From SZUA-442 sp963792405 (GTDB lineage Bacteria; Actinomycetota; Acidimicrobiia; Spongiisociales; UBA5794): a stretch of 64,000 nucleotides of DNA. The DNA lies in NCBI GenBank assembly GCA_963792405.1, contig CAWBVU010000006.1:1302001-1366000 (forward strand). Reading direction: 5' to 3'. A program made the translations under genes and the position numbers. Below are positions 16,087 through 24,100 of this stretch, piece after piece; the first letter of the stretch is position 1; every line of letters starts with the position of its first letter. Under the pieces are notes generated by a model, which ran no database searches, was not told the origin of the DNA, and was given only the letters and a program-made list of their open reading frames with translations.

Positions 16087-17525
16087 CCGGATCCTGCCTC
16101 GGTGACCACCGACTGTACGGCGCGCTGGTCCGCAGCACTGATCGTCCACGTCTGGAGCCACGGCCTGAGGTAGCCGTGCCCGTCGAGCTTGCCGCGCCCC
16201 GCGGCATACGCCGTGTCCACGATCTCGACGGCGTTCGCATTGGGATCCTCGAATCCCTTCCATCCCTTGCCGTAGTTCGTCGTGTAGAGCGTCGGCGCGA
16301 GGACGTCGACGATCCTCGACATGGTTCCCGGCCTCTGTCCCACACCCTCGTCTGCGCTCGACTCGAGCACGATGCCGAGGAGCGTCGATGAGACCGCGCA
16401 TCGCATGGGATGGAGGACCGCGTACGCACGGGTGAGATACGCGGCAATCGAGGCGACGCGGACCTCCTGGTTGTAGGCACCATCGAACGTCGCCGTCGTG
16501 ACATCACCGCCGAAGGGGAACGAGACGTAGTCGAATTGGATCTCGTCGAAGCCGAGCCGGCAGGCCTCCTCCGCCAGGGCGATGGAGTACTCGTACGACG
16601 AGGGATCCGTAGGGTCCAGCCATGCGAAGCCGTTGCGCGAGCGCCACAGCGAGCCGTCCTCGGCAAGGACGGCGCTCTCGGGCTCGGCCGAGGCATAGAA
16701 GTCGTCCTGGAACACCCCGATACGGCCGATCGTGTACAGATCGTGGGCCTCCGCCTCGGCGAGGACCTTCGGGAGGTCGAAGTACGAGCTCACCGCGCCG
16801 ATGGCGTTCGCCACCTCCACCTCGCTGGCATACACGACCGTGCCGTCCTCCGTCTTGAGGTCGATGACCACGCCATTGACGCCTGTGGCATCGGAGAGGG
16901 ACAGGATGGACTGCCATCGGTCACCATCGAGGATGTCGTCCGCCGATGCCCGCAACGCCTTCACCGTCATCGGGACCATCGCCATGTCGTACTCCGAGAC
17001 GGCGCCATCCCACGAGTAGCTCGTGGGCTCCCACGCGGGTCGTGTCAACTCGATCAGGCCGGGAACGGCTCGCTCGAGCGAGTAGCGGCCCTCGTTGTCG
17101 GTGGTGTCCTGCGCGTTCCCCAGTGAGACCGTCGCGCCGGGAAGCGGTCGACCGTCATCGGTGGTGACGAGACCGCTGAGCACGACGGGCTCGAGCCGGA
17201 ACTCGATCTTCCCGTTCTCCGGGTACGCCTCAACCGTGAAGGTCCATGGTTGGAAGCCGGGTGCGGTCACGTCCACCACCACCGGGGCGTTGGTCCAGGT
17301 GAGGAAGGGATTCCCGTCCGCACCGGCGGGGAGGCTCACACCGTCGGCGCGGACATCCGCGTCGAGGCGCACGAGGTCGTCCGCCGCCAGGACCACGATC
17401 GACACCTCGGGGGCGCCGAGGTCCGGGGACACGACGGCGTCACCCGGTGCGACACCGATCGCGCCCGAGCATGCCGAGAGGCCGATCGAAGCGGCGAGCA
17501 GGCCGAGCAGGGTGCGGAAGCGCAT
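16029..17525 (-). CDS. DUF4015 glycoside-hydrolase-like lipoprotein
   Basis: A 498-residue exported lipoprotein: signal peptide with lipobox LSAC (about 16-19), then a beta-rich region containing a carboxypeptidase-regulatory-like repeat (SGLVTTDDGRPLPGATVSLG, about 117-136), then a TIM-barrel domain from about 188 to the end. The barrel shows GVVIDLKTEDG, the GRIGVFQDD strand and FDEIQFDYVSFP, typical of the DUF4015 putative glycoside hydrolases. The acidic residues in DEIQFDY are candidate catalytic groups. The sugar target is unknown. The last 58 bases overlap the uracil-DNA glycosylase start. Confidence 0.82.
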   Translation of the reverse strand: MRFRTLLGLLAASIGLSACSGAIGVAPGDAVVSPDLGAPEVSIVVLAADDLVRLDADVRADGVSLPAGADGNPFLTWTNAPVVVDVTAPGFQPWTFTVEAYPENGKIEFRLEPVVLSGLVTTDDGRPLPGATVSLGNAQDTTDNEGRYSLERAVPGLIELTRPAWEPTSYSWDGAVSEYDMAMVPMTVKALRASADDILDGDRWQSILSLSDATGVNGVVIDLKTEDGTVVYASEVEVANAIGAVSSYFDLPKVLAEAEAHDLYTIGRIGVFQDDFYASAEPESAVLAEDGSLWRSRNGFAWLDPTDPSSYEYSIALAEEACRLGFDEIQFDYVSFPFGGDVTTATFDGAYNQEVRVASIAAYLTRAYAVLHPMRCAVSSTLLGIVLESSADEGVGQRPGTMSRIVDVLAPTLYTTNYGKGWKGFEDPNANAVEIVDTAYAAGRGKLDGHGYLRPWLQTWTISAADQRAVQSVVTEAGSGWQLWSNNTGYSADALPPR

Positions 17526-17572
17526 GTGGGATCCGATCGGGGTGGGGGGACACCGCGAAGGCTACAAGTCCC

Positions 17573-17601
17573 TTGCCGAAGTGTTCGGGTGGTGATACCG
17601 T
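17573..17601 (+). promoter_or_regulatory. possible promoter of the sigma factor gene
   Basis: TTGCCG at 17573-17578 and TACCGT at 17596-17601 with a 17-base spacer, ending about 52 bases before the sigma factor ATG. The hexamers match consensus at 4 of 6 and 3 of 6 positions. Confidence 0.4.
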
Positions 17602-17653
17602 CGAAGCGCTGGTGCTGATGCGGTCCTCGGACCGAAAACCGACGGGGGGTCGA

Positions 17654-18583
17654 ATGGCTGGCGCTGTCAGGGACACGGCGGTTGCTGACGCGATCGGCCT
17701 GTATCTCGAGTCGGTGTCCGAGCACGACCTGCTCACCGCAGAGGATGAGGTCAGGCTTGCGCGTGCCATCGAGCGCGGGCGGCTCGCGGAAGAGGAACTG
17801 GCGGGCGCAGGGAACATCGGCGCCGAACGAAGGATCGAGCTGGTCCGCTATGTCCGCCAGGCGGACAATGCGAAGCAGCAGTTCATCCGATCGAATCTGC
17901 GACTCGTCATCTCGATCGCCAAGCGGTACACCGGCAGGGGGCTCGATCTCCTCGACCTCATCCAGGAGGGCAACCTCGGCCTCATTCGCGCGGTCGAGAA
18001 GTTCGACTGGCGCAAGGGCTTCAAGTTCTCCACCTACGCCACGTGGTGGATCCGCCAGGCCATCACCCGCGGCCTCGGCAACCATGGGCGCACGATCAGG
18101 CTCCCGGTGCACATGGTCGACGTCGTGCGCACGGTCCAGGAAGCTGAACTGTCGCTCCACGAGCAGCTGAGAAGGATGCCGACGATCGCTGAGATCGCCG
18201 ATGTCTCGGGCCTCGACGAGGAGAAGATCCTCATCGCCCTCAATGCACCTGGCGATACGGTGTCGCTCGATCGGCCCGTGGGCGACGACGGCGACGCCGA
18301 GCTCGGTGACTTCGTCGAGGACGAGGCCACGGAGGATCCCTTCGCTGCGGTCGCGGAGGCCGCCCGACGCGACGAGCTCGTCAGGGCGCTCGAGACGCTC
18401 GATCATCGTGAGCAGACGGTGCTCGTCCTGCGGTACGGGCTGGATGCGCAACCGCCGAGGACCCTCTCTGACGTCGGGTCGACACTCGGCATCACGAGGG
18501 AGCGTGTCCGGCAGATCGAGACCAGGGCGCTCGGCAAGCTGCGGCACCCCTCCACGGCCTACGACCTCACCAGCCTGCTGTAG
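17654..18583 (+). CDS. RNA polymerase sigma-70 family factor (group 1/2)
   Basis: A 309-residue sigma factor. Region 1.2 (DAIGLYLESVSEHDLL) is followed by region 2 with NLRLVISIAKRYTGRG and the -10 recognition stretch STYATWWIRQAITRG, by region 3 and by region 4 with the helix-turn-helix TRERVRQIETRALGKLR. It lacks the long N-terminal extension of a full housekeeping RpoD, so it looks like a SigB/HrdB-like group 2 factor or a short primary factor. The ATG at 17654 is preceded by GGGGGG. Its targets cannot be assigned from sequence alone. Confidence 0.93.
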   Translation: MAGAVRDTAVADAIGLYLESVSEHDLLTAEDEVRLARAIERGRLAEEELAGAGNIGAERRIELVRYVRQADNAKQQFIRSNLRLVISIAKRYTGRGLDLLDLIQEGNLGLIRAVEKFDWRKGFKFSTYATWWIRQAITRGLGNHGRTIRLPVHMVDVVRTVQEAELSLHEQLRRMPTIAEIADVSGLDEEKILIALNAPGDTVSLDRPVGDDGDAELGDFVEDEATEDPFAAVAEAARRDELVRALETLDHREQTVLVLRYGLDAQPPRTLSDVGSTLGITRERVRQIETRALGKLRHPSTAYDLTSLL

Positions 18584-18622
18584 CCACAGGCGCGCTCCCT
18601 CGTCTGGGACCAGGGCCACGGA

Positions 18623-19282
18623 TCAGAACAGTCGCATCAGATCCGAGTCCGCCCCGCGGAGTTCGTCGTAGTCGACCTCCACCCATCCGATGCCCCTGTC
18701 CTCCGCGAGCAGTCGTGCCTGTGGCGTGATCGACTGGGCGGCGAGGATCCCCCGGACGGGAGCAAGCCGCGTATCCCGGTTGAGGAACTCGAGATAGCGG
18801 GTCAACTGCTCGACCCCGTCGATCTCCCCCCTGCGCTTCACCTCGACGGCGACCGTGCCACCCACTCCGGTACGACACAGCATGTCCACCGGCCCGATCG
18901 GCGTCGGGTACTCCCTGCGTACGAGGCTCATGCCGTGCTCAATCACCTCCGGATGCTCCGAGAGCAGCCGCTGGAGCTCGAGTTCGACACCATCCTTCTG
19001 CAGGCCCGGATCCTCGCCCATCGTGATGTCGGTCTCGAAGTGCACTTCACCGAACTCGATCACGAGCGTCTCGCCCTTGGGGTTCGACACGATCCACACA
19101 TCGCCGTCGTCGACGAGCGTGTTGGGGGCATTCATCCAGTTGAGCGGCTTGTACGCACCGCCGTCTGCATGGACCGCCACGCATCCGTCCGCCTTGACCA
19201 TGATGAGGCGCGTCGCTGAGGGAAGATGGGCGCTCAGCCGCCCCTCATACCGCACGGTGCACTCGGCGATCCTGATCCGCAT
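18623..19282 (-). CDS. nucS: NucS/EndoMS mismatch-specific endonuclease
   Basis: A 219-residue protein of the NucS family, which performs non-canonical mismatch repair in many actinobacteria and archaea that lack MutS/MutL. The N-terminal beta-rich domain (about 1-110) is followed by a RecB-like nuclease domain with GPVDMLCR and VAVEVKRR, carrying the acidic and lysine residues that bind metal. The C-terminus DLMRLF resembles the beta-clamp-interacting tail of known NucS proteins. There is no ribosome-binding site; TACCCT lies seven bases before the ATG. Confidence 0.93.
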   Translation of the reverse strand: MRIRIAECTVRYEGRLSAHLPSATRLIMVKADGCVAVHADGGAYKPLNWMNAPNTLVDDGDVWIVSNPKGETLVIEFGEVHFETDITMGEDPGLQKDGVELELQRLLSEHPEVIEHGMSLVRREYPTPIGPVDMLCRTGVGGTVAVEVKRRGEIDGVEQLTRYLEFLNRDTRLAPVRGILAAQSITPQARLLAEDRGIGWVEVDYDELRGADSDLMRLF

Positions 19283-19289
19283 CCCCACG

Positions 19290-19295
19290 AGGGTA
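19290..19295 (-). promoter_or_regulatory. putative -10 box, leaderless promoter of nucS
   Basis: TACCCT on the minus strand, seven bases before the nucS ATG, just upstream of the repeat element at 19304. Confidence 0.45.
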
Positions 19296-19303
19296 GACCC
19301 CCT

Positions 19304-19336
19304 GCTCCGTCTCTCCCCGCGGGAGAGACGCGGAGC
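19304..19336. repeat. long hairpin in the sufB-nucS intergenic region
   Basis: Left arm GCTCCGTCTCTCCC (19304-19317), three-base loop, and right arm 19321-19336 complementary over 14 bases with one two-base bulge (CG). It is the first part of a composite element that continues to 19469. Confidence 0.6.
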
Positions 19337-19403
19337 GAAGCGACGCAGAGAGGGCCGCAGTGCTGAGCAACGCCTCCCGCACCGCACTCCCCCCTCTGCC
19401 CTC

Positions 19404-19469
19404 CGGGCATCTCCCCCAAAGGGGAGAAGGAAGCATGGCCTCGGGCATCTCCCCCAAAGGGGAGAAGGA
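19404..19469. repeat. tandem 28-base direct repeats, each with a hairpin
   Basis: Two identical 28-base units at 19404-19431 and 19442-19469, separated by ten bases. Each begins CGGGCATCTCCCCC and contains the hairpin CTCCCC-CAAA-GGGGAG, ending AGAAGGA. They lie 20 bases past the sufB stop and may serve as its terminator. The style suggests an intergenic palindromic repeat family rather than a gene. Confidence 0.7.
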
Positions 19470-19489
19470 CGAGGGAGCCAGGCTTGGCG

Positions 19490-20896
19490 CTAGCCGATGG
19501 AGCCTTCCATCTGGAGCTCGATCAGGCGGTTGAGCTCGACCGCGTACTCCATGGGCAGCTCCCTGACGATCGGCTCGATGAATCCCGCGACGACCATCGC
19601 GGTCGCCTGGGGTTCGGTGAGACCGCGGCTCATCAGGTAGAAGAGCTGGTCCTCCCCCACCTTCGACACCGTCGCCTCGTGGCCGATGTCGACGTTCGAC
19701 TCCTCGATCTCCATGTACGGATAGGTGTCCGATCGGGAGTCCTCATCGAGCAGGAGCGCGTCGCACATGACGTACGAGTGGGCGTTCGTCGCCCCCTCCT
19801 CGACCCTCACGAGGCCGCGGTAGGCGGCACGCCCCCCACCCTTGCTGATCGACTTCGACGTGATCAGCGACGTCGTGTTCGGCGCCACATGGACGGCCTT
19901 GGCCCCCGCATCGAGCACCTGGCCCGTGTTCGCGAAGGCGATCGAGAGCACCTCACCGTGGGCGCCCTCCTCCATCAGCCAGATCGCGGGATACTTCATG
20001 GTGAGGCCGGAACCCAGGTTCCCGTCGATCCACTCCATCGTCGCGTTCCGGTACGCGGCGGCACGCTTGGTCACGAGGTTGAGGACGTTGTTCGACCAGT
20101 TCTGGATGGTCGTGTACCGGCACCGGCCGCCCTCCTTGACGATCACCTCGACCACTGCGGCATGGAGCGAGTCGTTCGTGTAGACGGGCGCCGAGCACCC
20201 CTCGACGTAGTGGCAGTAGGCGCCCTCGTCGACGATGATCAGCGTCCGCTCGAACTGGCCCATGCTCTCGGCGTTGATACGGAAGTACGCCTGGAGCGGT
20301 TCGTCGACGTGGACCCCTGGTGGGACGTAGATGAACGAACCGCCGGACCACACCGCGGAGTTGAGGGCCGCGAACTTGTTGTCGTTCGGAGGGATGATCG
20401 TGCCGAAGTACTCCTGGACGATCTCGGGATACTCGCGAACCGCCGTATCCATGTCACAGAACAGGACACCGAGACCCTCGAGGTCCTCCCGATTCCGGTG
20501 GTACACCACTTCGGACTCGTACTGGGCGGTCACGCCGGCGAGGTACTTGCGCTCCGCCTCGGGGATGCCGAGCTTCTCGTAGGTGTCCTTGATCGACTCG
20601 GGCACCATGTCCCAGTCCTTGGCCTGGCCCTCCATCGGCTTGATGTAGTAGTAGATGTCGTCGTAGTCGATGGTCTCGAGGATGCCGGCGCCGCCCCACG
20701 TCGGGGTCGGCTTCTTCAGGAACCGCTGGTAGGCCTTCAGGCGGAAGTCGAGCATCCACTCGGGCTCGCCCTTCATGGCGGACATGTCACGGATGAGCTG
20801 TTCGGTCAGGCCCTTCTCGGGCTTGTAGATGTACTCGTCCTGGCGATCCGACCATCCGAGCTGATAGGTGCCGAGATCGATGTCGACGGTGGTCAC
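19490..20896 (-). CDS. sufB: SufB, Fe-S cluster scaffold subunit
   Basis: A 468-residue SufBD-family scaffold on which nascent Fe-S clusters are built. Recognisable segments are the N-terminal helical region, the NAVWSGGSFIYVPPGV-type core (VWSGGSFIYVPPGVHVDEPL), the cysteine segment VEGCSAP, NLVTKRA, and the C-terminal SRGLTEPQATAMVVAGFIEP. There are two GTG codons near the start; the second, at 20896, is chosen because GAGGA lies six bases upstream. SufD and the second SufC are encoded on the same strand 5-7 kb further on, whereas sufS and sufU are on the opposite strand. Confidence 0.95.
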   Translation of the reverse strand: MTTVDIDLGTYQLGWSDRQDEYIYKPEKGLTEQLIRDMSAMKGEPEWMLDFRLKAYQRFLKKPTPTWGGAGILETIDYDDIYYYIKPMEGQAKDWDMVPESIKDTYEKLGIPEAERKYLAGVTAQYESEVVYHRNREDLEGLGVLFCDMDTAVREYPEIVQEYFGTIIPPNDNKFAALNSAVWSGGSFIYVPPGVHVDEPLQAYFRINAESMGQFERTLIIVDEGAYCHYVEGCSAPVYTNDSLHAAVVEVIVKEGGRCRYTTIQNWSNNVLNLVTKRAAAYRNATMEWIDGNLGSGLTMKYPAIWLMEEGAHGEVLSIAFANTGQVLDAGAKAVHVAPNTTSLITSKSISKGGGRAAYRGLVRVEEGATNAHSYVMCDALLLDEDSRSDTYPYMEIEESNVDIGHEATVSKVGEDQLFYLMSRGLTEPQATAMVVAGFIEPIVRELPMEYAVELNRLIELQMEGSIG

Positions 20897-20929
20897 GGTC
20901 ACTCCTCGGGGGATTTGCACTACGTGGCT

Positions 20930-20963
20930 AGGGGAATCATACAGGGTCGCACATGCGACCCTG
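20930..20963 (-). promoter_or_regulatory. candidate sufB operator and -10 box
   Basis: A perfect inverted repeat, CAGGGTCGCA and TGCGACCCTG (20942-20963), with a two-base centre, is followed on the minus strand by TATGAT (20941-20936), a near-consensus -10 box. The palindrome occupies the spacer/-35 area about 46 bases before the sufB GTG. Its loop is too small for a terminator, so a repressor site is more likely. The cognate regulator is not known. Confidence 0.5.
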
Positions 20964-21012
20964 ACGATTCCGCGTGTCGAGGTCCGCTGGGTGGTGGGTG
21001 CGGCACGGCCCA

Positions 21013-21058
21013 CCCGGATGGCTGCGAGTGGGAGTGGGGGAAGACCGGGCCATCCGGG
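21013..21058. repeat. inverted repeat downstream of gltB
   Basis: Ten-base perfect arms, CCCGGATGGC (21013-21022) and GCCATCCGGG (21049-21058), with a 26-base loop. It lies 87 bases past the gltB stop. It could end the gltB transcript or be a regulatory structure; no T-run is present. Confidence 0.4.
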
Positions 21059-21144
21059 CGAACCGCACCGCGTACTTCAATAACGCACCGCACCACACCC
21101 GTGTTCCCCTCCCCCGGAATCGTCCAACGGGGGACGTCGCACGG

Positions 21145-24100
21145 CTAGCGATCGATCGTGACCCGGACTGCGTCCGTGACCTTCATCTCGGTGATGTCGG
21201 GCGGCTCGGGGCGTAGCACCCAGAACCTGCGCACGGCCTCGTCCCAATCCTCGAGGATCCCCCGAGCACGCTCGGAACGTGTCCGTGCGACGTGCTCGAC
21301 GAGGAGGTCTCTCAGCGCCGATGCGTCGTCGGGGGTGAGTCGGTACGGGGTGGGCGCAGATGCCGACAGGTGGCCCTTCACCTTGGTCTCGGGATCATGG
21401 ACGAAGAGCGTGCCTCCGGTCATCCCAGCGGCGATGTTCCGCCCCGCCTGACCGATGATGACGACGACGCCTCCGGTCATGTACTCGCAGGCGTGGTCCG
21501 ACGTGCCCTCCACCACGGCGGTCGCGCCGGAATTGCGCACGGCGAATCGCTGGCCGACGGAACCGGCGACGAAGAGCCGGCCGGCCGTGGCACCGTAGAG
21601 GCACGCGTTGCCTGCGCCGTGGGGCACGGTCGTCGACGCAGTGAACGGCCGGATGGCGATCGTCCCACCGCCCATGCCCTTGCCGACGTAGTCGTTGCCG
21701 ACCCCATCGAGCTCGAGGTCGATGCCGGGCGCGAGGAATGCCCCGAAGGACTGCCCTGCGGTCCCGGAGAGTCGAATCTGGAGCGTGCCGTCCGGCAGTC
21801 CGGCATCCCCGCGAATGGCGGCGATCTCACCGGACAGACGGGTACCGACCGAGCGGTCGGTGTTCTGGATGGGGAAGGCGACGGGGTGCACGGGGGTGCC
21901 CCGCAGGGCGGTACGGCCCACCTCCGCCAGCTGCTCACCGAGTGGCGACCTCACCAGACGGCGGAACGAACGGTCCTGGCCGACGTCTGCCCGCACAAGG
22001 AGGCGCGTGAGGTCCTCGGCCATCCCACGATCGGTCGCGACGAGCAGGTCCCCGCGACCGATGACCTCCTCGAGGGACCGCGCACCCATCGACGCGAGGG
22101 TTCGACGGACGTCCTCGGCGATCAGCGTGAACAACTGCACCACCTGGTCGACGGAGCCCGTGTATTTGGCCCGTAGGTCCTCGCGCTGGGTTGCGATCCC
22201 GACGGGACACGTGTTCTCGTGGCACTGGCGCACCATCTTGCAGCCGAGGGCGAGCAGCGGGAGGGTCCCGAAGCCCATGCGGTCCGCTCCCAGGAGTGCG
22301 GCGACGACCACATCCTTGCCCGTGCGGATGCCACCGTCGGTCTCGACGATCACGGATGCACGGAGGCCGTTGGCCACGAGTGCCTGATGCGACTCGGCGA
22401 GACCGATCTCCCACGGCGATCCGGCGTGCTTGATCGAGACGAGCGGCGATGCGCCCGTACCGCCACCGTTGCCGGAGATCGTGATGGCATCCGCGGACGC
22501 CTTGGCCACGCCCACGGCGATCGTGCCCACGCCCGGCCCCGACACGAGCTTCACCGACACCCTCGCGAGCGGCTTGAAGGTCTTGAGGTCGTAGATGAGC
22601 TGGGCGAGGTCCTCGATCGAATAGATGTCGTGGTGCGGGGGCGGGGAGATCAGCGTGACACCCGGTTCGGTGTGGCGGAGGCGTGCGATCTCCGCCGTGA
22701 CCTTGTGCCCGGGGAGTTGACCGCCCTCCCCCGGCTTGGAACCCTGAGCCATCTTGATCTGATACTCCTCGGCAGACGCGAGGTAGCCGGGCGTCACACC
22801 GAATCGCCCGCTCGCCACCTGCTTGATCGCGGAGTTCTTCGAGGTCCCGTAGCGAGCCGGATCCTCGCCGCCTTCTCCGGAGTTCGACAGCGCACCGATG
22901 AGGTTCATCGCCTCTGCGAGATCCTCGTGGGTCTCCTTCGACAGCGCACCGAGCGACATCGCCGCGGTGACGAACCGCCGCATGATGCGCTCGACCGGCT
23001 CGACCTCGGAGAGGGGCACCGGCCCGCCGAGCGGCTGGATCTCGAGCAGGTCGCGGAGCTCCATCACCGGCCGGTCGTCCTGGACGACCGACAGATAGGC
23101 GTCGTACTCCTCGAGGTCTCCCGAGCGCACGGCCTTCTGGAGGGCGAGCACCGCCCGCGGGGAAGCGATGTGGGCGACGCCGCCCCTCCGGTGCTTGTAG
23201 AAGCCCTCGATCTCCTCGCCGTCCCCGGCGAAGCGGGTATGCCGCTCGATGGTGTCGCGTGCGATCCGGTCGAAGCCGACGCCACCGACCCTCCTCCGCG
23301 CGAACCGGAAGGCCATGGTGCACACCTCCTCGTCGAGGCCGATCGCCTCGAACAGCTCGGAGGAGCGATACGACTTGACGGTGCAGATGCCCATCTTCGA
23401 CATGATCTTGAGAAGGCCACGCTCGAGGCTCGATCGGTAGTTCTCCTGTGCCTCGACGACGCCCTGCGGGATCTCTCCGTCCTCTGCCATCTTGCGCACC
23501 TGCTCGATCGCGAGGTACGGGTTGACGGCTGCCGCGCCGAAGCCAACGAGGCATGCGATGTCGTGGGCGTCGCGCGGCTCGCCCGACACCGCGACGATCG
23601 AGGCGGAGAGCCTGAGCCCCGCGTCGATCAGGTGGTGATGGACGGCGCTCACGGCGAGCGTCACGGGGATCGGCGCACTTCGGGCATCGACGCCCCTGTC
23701 CGAGAGGAAGACGACCGTGGCCCCGGCGGCGACGGCGGCCTCGACCTCGGCGCACACTTCACGCACTGCGGACACCATGCCCGCCGCCCCACCCGCGGGG
23801 TCGAACAGGATGTCCACCCATGCCGAGCGGAAGGCGGGGTCCTGAGAGGACAGGATCATCTCCACATCGGCGTCCGAGAGGATGGGGGACGCGAGCTCGA
23901 TCATGTGCGCCTGCTGCGGCGTCTCCTCGAGAAGGGAACCGTGGCGACCGACATAGGTTCGCAGTGACATCACGAGCTTCTCGCGGATGGGGTCCATCGG
24001 GGGGTTCGTGACCTGGGCGAAGGCCTGATGGAAGTACCTCGTCAGGCGCTGGGGAAGCTCCGAGAGCGCCGCGAGGCCCGTGTCGTGCCCCATCGACAGC

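Noticed and set aside
19404..19469. CRISPR array
   Set aside because: There are only two repeat units with a ten-base gap, no spacers of normal length and no cas genes.
19484..21148. 554-codon plus-strand frame opposite sufB
   Set aside because: The minus strand encodes a full SufB; the plus-strand translation is rich in Arg, Asp, His and Val without domains, which is a mirror frame.
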